A model generated the notes under the pieces. It searched no databases and was not told the DNA's origin. It saw only the letters and a list, made by a program, of their open reading frames with translations. A DNA stretch of 64,000 nt from an uncultured Planktomarina sp. (lineage in GTDB: Bacteria > Pseudomonadota > Alphaproteobacteria > Rhodobacterales > Rhodobacteraceae), in the NCBI GenBank assembly GCA_905181815.1, contig CAJIZA010000003.1, positions 372,001 to 436,000 on the forward strand. Direction: 5' to 3'. A program made the translations under genes and the position numbers. Shown piece after piece: positions 51,529 through 61,344 of the stretch. The first letter of the stretch is position 1. Every line of letters starts with the position of its first letter.

Positions 51529-51551
51529 ATATGTCATTGCCTATGTCCTAA
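51519..51551 (+). promoter_or_regulatory. Candidate TauR box at xsc
   Basis: CTGGCCCTAA (51519-51528) and TATGTCCTAA (51542-51551) have the same 23-bp period as the pairs at tauR and tpa and read toward xsc. Their proximal end is 78 bases from the xsc start, compared with 88 at tpa. The match to the TTGGACCTAA consensus is 8 of 10 and 7 of 10. Confidence 0.5.
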
Positions 51552-51629
51552 TAGAAGAGCAGAAACAAACCTACAGAGATGCCGCGAGAGAAAACCGTGG
51601 CATATTCAATCCCTTTAAGGAGCTGACCC

Positions 51630-53399
51630 ATGAAAATGACCACTGAGGAAGCCTTTGTAAAAACGCTTCAGATGCACGGTATCCGCCACGCTTTTGGGAT
51701 CATTGGTTCTGCCATGATGCCTATTTCTGATATTTTTCCAAAAGCTGGAATCATGTTTTGGGACTGTGCCCATGAAGGTTCCGCTGGCATGATGGCGGAT
51801 GGCTACACCCGTGCCACCGGCGAAATGTCCATGATGATCGCGCAAAACGGTCCTGGCATCACCAATTTCGTCACCGCGGTGAAAACAGCCTATTGGAACC
51901 ATACCCCCTTGCTGTTAGTCACACCACAAGCGGCCAATAAAACCATAGGTCAGGGTGGCTTCCAAGAAGTTGAACAAATGAAATTGTTCGAAGACATGGT
52001 GGCCTACCAAGAAGAAGTTCGCGACCCGAGCCGGGTGGCAGAAGTGCTGAACCGTGTCATTATGCAGGCGCATCGGGCCTCCGCTCCGGCACAGATCAAC
52101 ATTCCACGTGATATGTGGACCCAGGTTGTTGATATTGAGCTGCCAAAAATCGTTGCCTTCGAGCGCCCACAAGGTGGTGAGAGCGCAGTTGCGGAAGCGG
52201 CTGAGTTGATCTCGAATGCGAAATTCCCGGTCATCTTAAATGGCGCTGGCGTTGTTCTGGCCAATGCGTTTGACGATGTTGCAGCCTTGGCAGAGCGTTT
52301 GGATGCACCGGTTTGCGTAGGCTATCAGCACAATGATGCATTCCCTGGCTCGCACCCTTTGTTTGCCGGTCCCTTGGGCTACAATGGTTCAAAAGCGGGC
52401 ATGGAGCTGATCTCACGGGCTGACGTCGTGGTTGCGCTGGGCACGCGGCTTAACCCATTCTCAACACTGCCGGGCTATGGGGTCGATTATTGGCCGACGA
52501 ATGCGAAAATCATTCAGGTGGATATCAACCCAGATCGGATTGGTTTGACCAAACCTGTGAGCGTTGGCATCGTTGGGGATGCGAAAAAAGTGGCGCAAGG
52601 TTTGCTGGCCCGCCTGTCTGACACGGCTGGTGATGCGGGGCGCGAGGAGCGCAAGAACTTGATCGCCACAACCAAATCAGCTTGGGCGCAAGAGCTGACC
52701 TCAATGGATCACGAAGATGACGATCCAGGCACCACCTGGAACCAACGTGCACGTGCGGACAAGCCAGATTGGATGTCTCCGCGTATGGCTTGGCGCGCTA
52801 TTCAATCGGCTCTGCCAAAAGAGGCGATTATATCCTCAGATATTGGAAACAACTGCGCCATCGGCAATGCCTACCCCTCCTTTGACGAGGGCCGAAAGTA
52901 TCTGGCTCCAGGTCTCTTTGGTCCCTGTGGCTATGGTCTGCCGTCGATTGTCGGTGCGAAAATTGGCCAGCCTCACGTTCCTGTGGTCGGTTTTGCTGGT
53001 GACGGCGCCTTCGGGATTGCGGTCAATGAGCTGACGGCTATTGGCCGGGACGAATGGCCTGCTGTGACACAAATCGTGTTCCGCAATTACCAATGGGGCG
53101 CAGAAAAGCGCAACTCAACCTTATGGTTCGATGATAACTTCGTTGGCACTGAGTTGGACACCAAAGTCTCCTATGCCGGGATCGCCCAGGCTTGTGGTTT
53201 GATTGGTGTGCAGGTGAAAACCATGGAAGAGTTGACCGATGTATTGAACCAAGCCATCAAAGACCAAATGGAAAACAATAAAACCACTTTGATTGAGGTC
53301 TTGTTGAACCAAGAATTGGGTGAGCCTTTCCGCCGGGATGCAATGAAAAAACCTGTTCAAGTTGCAGGTGTGTCTTCGACAGATATGGCGGCTGAATAA
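51630..53399 (+). CDS. xsc: Sulfoacetaldehyde acetyltransferase
   Basis: Xsc is a thiamine-diphosphate enzyme that converts sulfoacetaldehyde and phosphate to acetyl phosphate and sulfite. The 589-residue protein shows the conserved N-terminus ([20 protein letters not shown]), the catalytic glutamate E49 in DCAHEGSAG, the [15 protein letters not shown] segment typical of Xsc, and the ThDP motif [26 protein letters not shown] precedes the ATG. It is the first gene of xsc-pta-soeA-sORF-soeB-soeC and completes the taurine route begun by Tpa. Confidence 0.95.
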   Translation: MKMTTEEAFVKTLQMHGIRHAFGIIGSAMMPISDIFPKAGIMFWDCAHEGSAGMMADGYTRATGEMSMMIAQNGPGITNFVTAVKTAYWNHTPLLLVTPQAANKTIGQGGFQEVEQMKLFEDMVAYQEEVRDPSRVAEVLNRVIMQAHRASAPAQINIPRDMWTQVVDIELPKIVAFERPQGGESAVAEAAELISNAKFPVILNGAGVVLANAFDDVAALAERLDAPVCVGYQHNDAFPGSHPLFAGPLGYNGSKAGMELISRADVVVALGTRLNPFSTLPGYGVDYWPTNAKIIQVDINPDRIGLTKPVSVGIVGDAKKVAQGLLARLSDTAGDAGREERKNLIATTKSAWAQELTSMDHEDDDPGTTWNQRARADKPDWMSPRMAWRAIQSALPKEAIISSDIGNNCAIGNAYPSFDEGRKYLAPGLFGPCGYGLPSIVGAKIGQPHVPVVGFAGDGAFGIAVNELTAIGRDEWPAVTQIVFRNYQWGAEKRNSTLWFDDNFVGTELDTKVSYAGIAQACGLIGVQVKTMEELTDVLNQAIKDQMENNKTTLIEVLLNQELGEPFRRDAMKKPVQVAGVSSTDMAAE

Positions 53400-53410
53400 G
53401 GAGCTTCGGT

Positions 53411-54415
53411 GTGGCGGCATTTCGCGATACTCTTGCCGCCACCTCTGGCGCAACACCGACGATAGCATTGAGCGAGGGTGCGGACCCTCGCATTGCAGAA
53501 GCCGCGGTTGCGGCTTCTGCTGCGAATTTGGCCAAAATTATTTGCATCGGCGACCCGGCCTTGGTGCAACCAGCGCTTGCCGCGGCGGGCGGAACTGGCG
53601 ATATCGTTATAGAAAACCCCGCCACAAGCGCGCGATTGCCCAGCTATGTTGCGGATTATGTGCACAAGCGCGTGGCTAAGGGTATGACGTCTGAAAAAGC
53701 CCAGCTTGAATTGTCCCAAGCCAATTTTTTCGCGGCAGCGATGGTCGCGGCAGGGGATGCCGATGGTACGATTGGCGGGGCGGTCTATTCCACGCCGGAT
53801 ATCATCCGCGCAGCACTCAGGGTGATTGGTACGGCGGAGGGTACAAAGCTATTATCGTCTTTTTTCTTCATGCTTTTCGAAGATCGCCCAGATCTGCCCA
53901 GCCCGGTAAATGTCTTTACTGACTGTGGTCTGGTGATTGACCCCAGTGCCGAGGAACTGGCTGATATTGCGATTTCCTCTGCAGAGTCGATGCGTTGTCT
54001 CACCGGACTGGAGCCAAAAATCGCCATGCTATCGTTCTCCACGCGGGGCAGTGCTAAACATGCCAGTGTCACTAAAGTCAGCGAGGCCACGGCTTTGTTG
54101 CAGGCCGCGCGACCGGACCTTGTGGTCGATGGCGAGTTGCAATTTGATGCGGCCATGGTTCCGTCGGTCGGCGCAGCGAAAGCACCGGGTTCACCGGTCG
54201 CCGGGCAGGCGAATGTCTTTGTCTTTCCGAATTTGGATGCGGGCAATATCGGGTATAAAATTGCGCAGCGGTTTGGTGGTGCCAAGGCCATTGGCCCGAT
54301 TTTACAAGGCTTGGCAAGACCAGCAAATGATTTGTCACGCGGCTGTACTGCGGATGAGATTATTGACATGATTTGTGTAACGGCAGCTCAGGCGGCCGTT
54401 CACAAAAATACTTGA
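53411..54415 (+). CDS. pta: Phosphate acetyltransferase
   Basis: Pta turns the acetyl phosphate made by Xsc into acetyl-CoA. The 334-residue protein is the short type without the regulatory N-terminal domain. It has [50 protein letters not shown], and [24 protein letters not shown] (in parts). It starts at a GTG (53411) after AGGAG, 11 bases from the xsc stop. Context makes the sulfonate role clear; no ackA is present in the window. Confidence 0.93.
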   Translation: MAAFRDTLAATSGATPTIALSEGADPRIAEAAVAASAANLAKIICIGDPALVQPALAAAGGTGDIVIENPATSARLPSYVADYVHKRVAKGMTSEKAQLELSQANFFAAAMVAAGDADGTIGGAVYSTPDIIRAALRVIGTAEGTKLLSSFFFMLFEDRPDLPSPVNVFTDCGLVIDPSAEELADIAISSAESMRCLTGLEPKIAMLSFSTRGSAKHASVTKVSEATALLQAARPDLVVDGELQFDAAMVPSVGAAKAPGSPVAGQANVFVFPNLDAGNIGYKIAQRFGGAKAIGPILQGLARPANDLSRGCTADEIIDMICVTAAQAAVHKNT

Positions 54416-54441
54416 ATGGCAGGCAATAGGGGGTCCTACCC

Positions 54442-57252
54442 ATGGGATTTGAAGAACCAAAACTGAACTTGTCACCCAAGGTGAGTGATGAGATCCGCAA
54501 GACCACTTGCTATATGTGCGCCTGTCGTTGTGGGATCAATGTCCACATGAAGGAGGGTAAGGTCGCCTATATCGAAGGCAACCGGGATCATCCGGTGAAT
54601 AAGGGGGTTCTCTGTGCTAAAGGCTCTGCTGGCATTATGCAGGTCAACGCCCCTTCGCGTCTGCGCGCACCACTGAAGCGGGTCGGGCCGCGGGGCTCTG
54701 GGGCTTTTGAAGAAATCTCATGGGACGAGGCGCTGCAGCTGGCGCAGGATTGGTTGGAGCCAGTCCATAAAGAAAATCCCGAAAAACTGGCGTTTTTCAC
54801 TGGGCGCGATCAATCTCAAAGTTTCACTTCCTTTTGGGCGCAGGGGTTTGGTACGCCAAACTATGCGGCTCATGGCGGCTTTTGCTCTGTGAATATGGCC
54901 GCCGGCGGCATATACACCATGGGCGGCGCTTTCTGGGAATTTGGACAACCCGATTGGGAGCGGACAAAATTGTTTATGCTCTTCGGTGTGGCCGAAGATC
55001 ACGATAGCAACCCGATCAAAATGGGTTTGGGTCGTTTGAAGGAACGCGGTGCGAAGGTGATTGGCGTTAACCCGATCCGCACGGGCTATAATGCAATCTC
55101 TGACGAGTGGGTGGGCATCACGCCCGGCACAGATGGGCTGTTTATCCTATCTCTGGTGCATTTGCTGCTCAAAGCTGGCAAGGTGGACTTGAATTATCTC
55201 GCTCAGTTGACCAATGCGCCGGCACTGGTGGACAGCACTGAGGGGCCAAACAAAGGCATGTTGCTGCGCGGCGCAGATGGCAAGCTTCTGGTTATTGACC
55301 GCAAAACCAGAAAACCTGTGGCCTTTGACACCAAAGGCATTATGCCAGATTTGGCTGCCACTTATGAAGGGCACCGCACGGTGTTCCAACATCTGGCTGA
55401 GCGTTATTTGTCCGATGACTATGCGCCTGAAAATATTGCTGAACGCTGCGGCATTTCCGCGGACCGCATCAGGGCGATCGCTGCAGATCTGGCGCGGGTC
55501 GCCTTTGATGAGGCCTTTGAGCTTGATCAACCCTGGACAGATTTTCGCGGTAATAAGTATGACAAGATGATTGGTCGCCCGGTGTCGTTTCACGCCATGC
55601 GTGGGGTATCGGCTCATTCAAATGGTTTTCAAACCTGCCGCAGCCTGCATTTGCTGCAAATCATCTTGGGCACGGTTGAGGTTCCCGGAGGGTTCCGCTT
55701 TAAGCCTCCTTATCCAAAACCTGTCTCCGCGCATCCCAAACCGCATTGCAAAGTTACCCCCGGCGCGGCGCTGGACGGGCCGCATTTGGGCTATGTTCAA
55801 GGGCCAGACGATCTTTGCCTCAAAGAGGATGGCAGCGCTGCACGCATTGACAAGGCCTACACTTGGGAAAACCCCATGTCGGCGCATGGTTTGATGCATA
55901 TGGTGATTTCCAACGCCCATGCCGGCGATCCCTATAAAATCGATGTCTTGTTCATGTATATGGCGAATATGAGCTGGAACAGCTCGATGAACAGCGGTGG
56001 TGTTATGGAGATGCTCACCGATAAGGACGAAAACGGCGATTACGTCATCCCAAAGATCATCTATAGCGATGCCTATTCCTCGGAAATGGTGGCCTATGCG
56101 GATCTGATTGTGCCGGACACAACCTATCTGGAGCGCCATGATTGCATTTCTTTGCTGGATCGACCGATCTGTGAAGCGGGCGGCGCGGCCGATAGCATCC
56201 GCTGGCCGGTGGTCGAGCCGGATCGCGATGTGCGCGGCTTTCAGTCGGTTCTGGTCGATTTGGGCGCGCGCTTAGGGCTCAAGGGCTTTGTCAATGACGA
56301 CGGATCCGCCAAATACGAAGACTACGCAGATTACATCGTCAATCACGAGCGCCGTCCGGGTGTGGGACCGCTGATTGGGTTCCGTGGCGAGACAGGCCAA
56401 GAGGAAGGGCGCGGTGCGCCGAACCCCGATCAAATGCAGGCCTATATCGACAATGGCGGGTTTTATGAAATCCACGTGCCCGAAGGGGCCGAGTATTACA
56501 AACCCTGGAATGAGGCTTATCAAGATTGGGCCGTGAAAATCGGCATTTATGATGCGCCGCAACCCTATATTTTTGATATATATTCCGAACCCATGCGCCG
56601 CTTTCAATTGGCCGCAGAGGGTTATGGCGAGCGTCAACCGCCAGAGCATCTGCGCGCGCAGATCAAGCAGACGTTAGATCCGCTGCCGATGTGGTATGCG
56701 CCGTTTGAGGATGGCGCGGTAGATGTGGAAGAATTCCCCATCCATGCGCTGACCCAGCGCCCAATGGCGATGTATCATTCTTGGGGGACTCAAAACGCTT
56801 GGCTGCGGCAAATCCATGGGCAAAACCCACTTTTTGTACCGACCAAGATTTGGCAGGCCAATGGTTTTGTGGAGGGCGACTGGGCGCGGGTCACTTCCGC
56901 CCATGGCTCGATTGTGGTGCCTGTGGCGCATATGGCAGCCCTGAATGAAAACACCGTTTGGACCTGGAACGCGATTGGCAAACGCAAGGGGGCTTGGGCC
57001 TTGGATGAGGCAGCGCCTGAGGCGACCAAAGGCTTCCTGCTCAACCATCTGATCCACGAGCTGCAACCACCCAAGGGCGACGGACTGCGTTGGTCCAACT
57101 CCGATCCGGTAACAGGCCAAGCGGCCTGGTTTGATCTTCGGGTGAAAATCGAGAAGGCCAAACAGCAATCCGAAAGCACCCCCCGATTTGAACCGATCAC
57201 TTCCCCCGTGGGGATGGGGCCGGGAGAATTGGAATGGAAAGTAAGCAAATGA
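54442..57252 (+). CDS. soeA: Sulfite dehydrogenase catalytic subunit SoeA
   Basis: This 936-residue molybdopterin oxidoreductase is the predicted catalytic subunit of SoeABC, which oxidises sulfite to sulfate on the cytoplasmic side of the inner membrane. It has the N-terminal [4Fe-4S] cysteines C23, C26, C30 and C58 (CYMCACRCG ... GVLCAKG), the Mo-cofactor domains, and no Tat signal, which sets it apart from periplasmic DMSO reductases (DmsA). Synteny with xsc-pta and the SoeBC partners matches marine Roseobacters. It follows pta by 26 bases. Confidence 0.88.
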   Translation: MGFEEPKLNLSPKVSDEIRKTTCYMCACRCGINVHMKEGKVAYIEGNRDHPVNKGVLCAKGSAGIMQVNAPSRLRAPLKRVGPRGSGAFEEISWDEALQLAQDWLEPVHKENPEKLAFFTGRDQSQSFTSFWAQGFGTPNYAAHGGFCSVNMAAGGIYTMGGAFWEFGQPDWERTKLFMLFGVAEDHDSNPIKMGLGRLKERGAKVIGVNPIRTGYNAISDEWVGITPGTDGLFILSLVHLLLKAGKVDLNYLAQLTNAPALVDSTEGPNKGMLLRGADGKLLVIDRKTRKPVAFDTKGIMPDLAATYEGHRTVFQHLAERYLSDDYAPENIAERCGISADRIRAIAADLARVAFDEAFELDQPWTDFRGNKYDKMIGRPVSFHAMRGVSAHSNGFQTCRSLHLLQIILGTVEVPGGFRFKPPYPKPVSAHPKPHCKVTPGAALDGPHLGYVQGPDDLCLKEDGSAARIDKAYTWENPMSAHGLMHMVISNAHAGDPYKIDVLFMYMANMSWNSSMNSGGVMEMLTDKDENGDYVIPKIIYSDAYSSEMVAYADLIVPDTTYLERHDCISLLDRPICEAGGAADSIRWPVVEPDRDVRGFQSVLVDLGARLGLKGFVNDDGSAKYEDYADYIVNHERRPGVGPLIGFRGETGQEEGRGAPNPDQMQAYIDNGGFYEIHVPEGAEYYKPWNEAYQDWAVKIGIYDAPQPYIFDIYSEPMRRFQLAAEGYGERQPPEHLRAQIKQTLDPLPMWYAPFEDGAVDVEEFPIHALTQRPMAMYHSWGTQNAWLRQIHGQNPLFVPTKIWQANGFVEGDWARVTSAHGSIVVPVAHMAALNENTVWTWNAIGKRKGAWALDEAAPEATKGFLLNHLIHELQPPKGDGLRWSNSDPVTGQAAWFDLRVKIEKAKQQSESTPRFEPITSPVGMGPGELEWKVSK

Positions 57253-57368
57253 TGGGTCTTGCCAAATTCGTCTCAGAAACGTTGGAAAATATTGCGCGCG
57301 GTGTGGCGACAGCCAGAAGAGACTGCGCTTACCAACACATATATTCAGCAAAACAGGGGCATAAGTAA
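57249..57368 (+). CDS. Small 39-residue reading frame bridging soeA and soeB
   Basis: An uninterrupted frame starts at an ATG (57249) that overlaps the soeA stop as ATGA and ends with a TAA (57366-57368) immediately followed by the soeB ATG. The gap is filled exactly. The product begins MMGLAKFVSETLENIARG and ends YSAKQGHK; it has a basic amphipathic helical look, no membrane helix and one cysteine. Translational coupling at both ends is the pattern of a real operon gene. It may be a small accessory subunit or chaperone for the Soe complex, or only a translational bridge. I do not recognise a family. Confidence 0.55.
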   Translation: MMGLAKFVSETLENIARGVATARRDCAYQHIYSAKQGHK

Positions 57369-58118
57369 ATGACAACGCTTCCCACAACCACCTCTGCAAA
57401 GAAGCTGGGCTTGGTCATTGACCTTGACACCTGCGTGGGCTGCCATGCCTGTGTGGTTAGCTGCAAAGGCTGGAACACTGAGAATTATGGCGCCCCCCTG
57501 TCGGATCAGGATCCTTATGGGTCTGATCCTTCGGGCACGTTCCTGAACCGTGTGCATTCCTATGAGGTGCAGCCAGAGACCGGTCCAGCGCAGTTGATCC
57601 ACTTTCCGAAATCTTGCCTGCATTGCGAAGACGCGCCCTGCGTCACCGTTTGCCCCACCGGCGCGAGCTATAAGCGCGCGGAGGATGGGATTGTGCTGGT
57701 CAATGAGGATGCCTGCATTGGCTGCGGTCTTTGTGCTTGGGCCTGCCCTTATGGGGCGCGGGAGATGGATCAAGCGGCGGGTGTGATGAAGAAATGCACG
57801 CTCTGTGTGGACCGGATCTATAATGAAAACCTACCGGAAGAGGATCGGGTTCCGTCCTGTGTACGAACCTGCCCTTCCGGCGCGCGGCATTTCGGCGATT
57901 TGGGCGATGAAACCTCCGAGGTGTCGCAATTGGTGGCGTCGCGTGGGGGCATGGATCTGATGCCTGAGCTGGGCACCAAGCCGGTGAACAAATACTTGCC
58001 GCCACGTCCAAAAGATGTGCCGGCTGATCTTGATATCTTGGCCCCCTATTTAGAGCCGGTTTCTGGCACTCAAAAAGGCTTCCTTGGGTGGCTCGACAAA
58101 GCTTTGGAGAAACTCTGA
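57369..58118 (+). CDS. soeB: Sulfite dehydrogenase iron-sulfur subunit SoeB
   Basis: A 249-residue ferredoxin-type subunit with four [4Fe-4S] cysteine groups: CVGCHACVVSC, CLHCEDAPCVTVCP, CIGCGLCAWACP and CTLCVDRI...CVRTCP. It passes electrons from SoeA to the membrane subunit SoeC. The layout is that of DmsB/SoeB proteins, with a C-terminal tail (YLEPVSGTQKGFLGWLDKAL) directed toward the anchor. The ATG follows the small frame directly, and the stop overlaps soeC (TGATG). Confidence 0.92.
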   Translation: MTTLPTTTSAKKLGLVIDLDTCVGCHACVVSCKGWNTENYGAPLSDQDPYGSDPSGTFLNRVHSYEVQPETGPAQLIHFPKSCLHCEDAPCVTVCPTGASYKRAEDGIVLVNEDACIGCGLCAWACPYGAREMDQAAGVMKKCTLCVDRIYNENLPEEDRVPSCVRTCPSGARHFGDLGDETSEVSQLVASRGGMDLMPELGTKPVNKYLPPRPKDVPADLDILAPYLEPVSGTQKGFLGWLDKALEKL

Positions 58119-58990
58119 TGCATCCTGCTGGTTCTGTAATACTTTTCACTGTCGCATCGGGTTTGGGCTTTGGCATGCTGACCTGGCTGGGGCTTGGTTT
58201 GCCAGATGCGCGCGGTTGGGTGGCGTTTTTCAACTATGCTTTGGCCTTTGCGTTGGCGGGGGGCGGGCTTTTGGCCTCGACCTTCCATTTGGGAAACCCG
58301 CAGCGGTTCTTGAAGGCCTTCTCGCAATGGCGCAGCAGCTGGTTGAGCCGTGAGGGCTGTTTGGCTGTTGCTTGTTTGCTGGTCATGGGCGTGTTTGCCC
58401 TGGGGGCTGTGTTTTACGATGCCGCTTGGCAGCCTTTGGGCTATGTTGGCGCGGCTTTATCAGTCTTGACGGTTTTTGCCACGTCGATGATCTACGCACA
58501 GCTGAAGACTGTACCACGTTGGAACCATTGGAGCACTCCCGTGCTGTTTTTGGCGTTGTCCCTGGGTGGCGGTGGATTGCTTGCGGGTCAAGTGGGTCCC
58601 GCCATCGGGCTTTTGTTTTTGGCGGGGGCCATGCAGCTGTTCGCTTGGCTGTCTGGTGATGGGCGTTTTCAGGAGCGGGGTACGGATATCGGCACGGCAA
58701 CGGGCCTCGGTGTCCGCGGTATCGTGCGCGCCTTTGAGCCGCCCCACACGGGCAACAACTATCTGCTGAAAGAGATGGTGCATCAGGTGGGTCGAAAGCA
58801 TGCAGTGAAGTTGCGTATGATGGCTTTTGCTCTGATGATTGTTGCACCCTTAGTGTTGTTGATGATCTCGAGTAGTGTGCTCATGATTTGTTTGGCTGTG
58901 TCCTGCCATGCGCTGGGCACCTTTGCACAGCGCTGGTTATTCTTTGCTGAGGCTGAGCATGTTGTGGGGCTTTACTACGGCAAGCGCTGA
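58118..58990 (+). CDS. soeC: Sulfite dehydrogenase membrane anchor SoeC
   Basis: The 290-residue protein has about eight hydrophobic helices and belongs to the DmsC-type anchor family; it gives electrons to quinones. Recognisable segments are HPAGSVILFTVASGLGFGM, AGGGLLASTFHLGNPQRF, SWLSREG and the C-terminal RWLFFAEAEHVVGLYYG. The start at 58118 overlaps the soeB stop; a longer frame from 58088 would lie inside soeB. It ends the xsc-soe operon. A hairpin at 59021-59050 follows. Confidence 0.92.
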   Translation: MHPAGSVILFTVASGLGFGMLTWLGLGLPDARGWVAFFNYALAFALAGGGLLASTFHLGNPQRFLKAFSQWRSSWLSREGCLAVACLLVMGVFALGAVFYDAAWQPLGYVGAALSVLTVFATSMIYAQLKTVPRWNHWSTPVLFLALSLGGGGLLAGQVGPAIGLLFLAGAMQLFAWLSGDGRFQERGTDIGTATGLGVRGIVRAFEPPHTGNNYLLKEMVHQVGRKHAVKLRMMAFALMIVAPLVLLMISSSVLMICLAVSCHALGTFAQRWLFFAEAEHVVGLYYGKR

Positions 58991-59020
58991 GCATTCGGCG
59001 CATTCCCACACTCAGAATAA

Positions 59021-59050
59021 AGGCGGGCGGTGGTTGTCCACCCCCCGCCT
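59021..59050 (+). terminator. Hairpin after the xsc-soe operon
   Basis: AGGCGGGCGGTGG (59021-59033) pairs with CCACCCCCCGCCT (59038-59050) with one mismatch around a TTGT loop, 30 bases after the soeC stop. The stem is very stable; no T-run follows, so it may mainly protect the transcript end. Confidence 0.6.
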
Positions 59051-59093
59051 GATGTTTGAGAGTTGGCAAGATATTTAAAGCGCCGCGACTTGA

Positions 59094-59710
59094 TTAGAAC
59101 GGATTGTTTTCGGACTTGCCGCGGCTGTCAAAAAACTCCTTGGTAATCTTAAAGACGATTGAGCTGAGCAAAGCCAAGGCCAGCAAGTTTGGAATGGCCA
59201 TGAGCGCGTTCAGCGTATCTGCCAAAAGTCAAACAAAGCCGAGCTTTGAGGTTGCTCCTACCAGTGCAGCCATTTCCATTAAGCGCCAAGGCTATTTTGG
59301 ATGTAATACATGGGCTCGCCAACATGCTTGCCGTTTTCATGGGTCTCGCTGAAGCGCACGGCCAGAACGGCCACTGCGTATTTGGTGCCCATGCCCACGA
59401 GAGTGGTCATCCACATCCAGAACACCGCACCCGGCCCACCTAAGAAAATCGCGGTTGTGACCCCAACAATATTTCCAGTGCCAATCGTGGCGGACAGAGA
59501 TGTAATGAGGGCGTTGAAAGGATTGATGCCCTTGTCGTCGCCTTGAATATGGCCTTTCCAAAGCAGATCAAAGCCGAATGGTATTTTGATGGTTGTTGAA
59601 AGCCGAAGGCCAAATGTGAGGTAAAGCCCGACTCCCAAAATCAGGATCAGCGCGGGTGGGCCCCAGACGATGATTCTGAGATCATCAAAGATTTGTGTGA
59701 TTGCTTCCAT
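59094..59710 (-). pseudogene. Decayed sodium:alanine symporter (AGCS family)
   Basis: From an ATG at 59710 behind GGGAGGGG, 143 residues match the start of an AGCS symporter (GVGLYLTFGLRL, GIGTGNIVGV-like TIGTGNIVGVTTA, WMWMTTLVGMGTKYAVAVL) and then stop at 59279. Immediately after, in another frame, comes its C-terminus (VGATSKLGFV-stop-LLADTLNALMAIPNLLALALL ... SENNPF). The TGA at 59229-59231 sits where the family has Trp. The central 250-300 residues are missing. The gene has thus lost its middle and gained a nonsense codon. Na+-coupled alanine or glycine uptake by it is not possible. Confidence 0.85.
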
Positions 59711-59884
59711 AATCCCCTCCCTTAATTAAAAATATTTTTGAGACAAATCAATTAAAATACCTTGGAAATTTCCAAAGAGTGATGGCACTATTTTTAGGCG
59801 TCACTATAAACCAACTAATAATAAATGGTTTAAAATTGGTAAACGGCAACCGGCGATTGGCCGGATCCTGGAGCTGACAGTGCC

Positions 59885-60487
59885 TTAAATTGGAAGCTGA
59901 GGAGACTCGTCGTCGGCAACTGCGGCGCGGTAATGTTTGCGGCAGAGCGATAGGTAGGTTTCATTGCCGCCAATCTGCACTTGATCCCCGGCAGTGACGG
60001 CTTTGCCAGTGCTATCAAATCGCACCACCATCGTCGCCTTTTTGCCGCAGTGGCAGATGGTTCGCACCTCACGCATTTCATCGGCCAGGGCCAAGAGCGC
60101 GGCGGATCCTGGAAACAGCTCCCCCATAAAATCTACCCTTAGACCATAACACATGACGGGCAGACCAAGGTCATCTACCACGCGGGCTAGGGCCCAAACT
60201 TGGTCCTTGGTTAAAAACTGCGCTTCATCGATAAAGGCGCAGGCGACGGGTCCCTGTGCCAAGCGCGTTTTTATCTTCTCAAACAGGTCATCATGGGGCG
60301 AAAATGTGTCCGCCTCTTCGCCAATGCCGATGCGGGAGGCGATTTTGCCCTGTCCAGCCCTTGTGTCCATCTGAGCAGTGAGCAAATAGGTCTGCATGCC
60401 ACGCTCTTTATAGTTATGCGACGCCTGCAGCAGCAAAGTCGATTTGCCGGCGTTCATTGTGGAGTAATTGAAATAGAGCTTAGCCAT
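59885..60487 (-). CDS. tdk: Thymidine kinase
   Basis: Tdk phosphorylates thymidine in nucleoside salvage. The 200-residue protein has the P-loop STMNAGKSTLLL, the FIDEAQFLTKDQV motif, the lid region and the zinc-binding CHCGKKATMV ... CRKHY cysteines of the type II enzymes. The ATG at 60485-60487 gives the canonical MAKLYFNYSTMNAGK start; a longer frame is not homologous. It stands alone, divergent from arsH. Confidence 0.94.
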   Translation of the reverse strand: MAKLYFNYSTMNAGKSTLLLQASHNYKERGMQTYLLTAQMDTRAGQGKIASRIGIGEEADTFSPHDDLFEKIKTRLAQGPVACAFIDEAQFLTKDQVWALARVVDDLGLPVMCYGLRVDFMGELFPGSAALLALADEMREVRTICHCGKKATMVVRFDSTGKAVTAGDQVQIGGNETYLSLCRKHYRAAVADDESPQLPI

Positions 60488-60618
60488 ATGGATGTGTGCC
60501 CCGAGCGCAGAGTCGATGCAAGAGGGTTGGGGGCGTAACCATTGGGAGGTGATCGCGGCTTTCGCTGCACCTGTAATGGTGCTAACTGCGCGCGATAAAT
60601 TGACTGGAGGAGGGGGAA

Positions 60619-61335
60619 ATGTCCCAAACTGAAGTTCCGCTTTATGATCCATACATGCTGCGACCAATTGAGTTTTCGGCTCTGGCTGGACCAGAAGATG
60701 ATGGGCATGCGCCGCGTATTTTGCTGCTTTATGGGTCGCTCAGGCCGCAAAGCTATTCGCGGGCGGTGGCGGAAGAGGGCGCGCGGGTTCTGCAGGCCTT
60801 GGGTTGTGAAACCAAGTTCTTTGATCCCACAGGCTTGCCTCTGCCCGATGGGGCGCCCGACAGCGATTCCAAGGTGCAAGAGCTGCGCGAATTGGCACTG
60901 TGGAGCGAGGGTATGGTTTGGTCCAGTCCTGAGCGGCACGGAGCGATGACTGGGATTTTAAAAACACAAATTGATTGGATCCCACTGTCTGCCATTGGTG
61001 GCGTGCGTCCGACACAAGGGAAGACTCTTGCTCTGATGCAGGTTTCTGGTGGGTCACAATCGTTTAATTCGGTCAATCAAATGAGGATCCTGGGACGTTG
61101 GATGCGTATGATCACAATTCCAAATCAAAGTTCTTTGCCCAAGGCTTGGCTTGAATTTGAAAATGGGCGGATGAAGCCATCGTCTTTTTATAATCGGGTT
61201 GTGGATGTGATGGAGGAGCTGGCACGTTTCACCGTAATGACGCGTGGGCGCAAGGAGATGCTGGTGGATCGCTATTCAGAACGCATCGAGACTGCTGAAG
61301 ATCTGCACAAACGTGTCGCATTGAAAGATCTATGA
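60619..61335 (+). CDS. arsH: ArsH-type NADPH-dependent FMN reductase
   Basis: The 238-residue flavoprotein matches Ars[22 protein letters not shown] (shown in part), the [10 protein letters not shown] segment, [20 protein letters not shown] and [23 protein letters not shown]. ArsH oxidises trivalent organoarsenicals and reduces other substrates with NADPH. No arsR, arsC or arsB gene is in the window, so this is an orphan copy whose role in arsenic resistance is likely but not assured. GGAGG lies upstream of the ATG at 60619. It converges on carB. Confidence 0.88.
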   Translation: MSQTEVPLYDPYMLRPIEFSALAGPEDDGHAPRILLLYGSLRPQSYSRAVAEEGARVLQALGCETKFFDPTGLPLPDGAPDSDSKVQELRELALWSEGMVWSSPERHGAMTGILKTQIDWIPLSAIGGVRPTQGKTLALMQVSGGSQSFNSVNQMRILGRWMRMITIPNQSSLPKAWLEFENGRMKPSSFYNRVVDVMEELARFTVMTRGRKEMLVDRYSERIETAEDLHKRVALKDL

Positions 61336-61344
61336 TTTTGGTAG

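Noticed and set aside
54442..58990. DMSO reductase DmsABC
   Set aside because: The A subunit has no Tat signal and the operon follows xsc-pta, which matches SoeABC of Roseobacters rather than periplasmic DmsABC.
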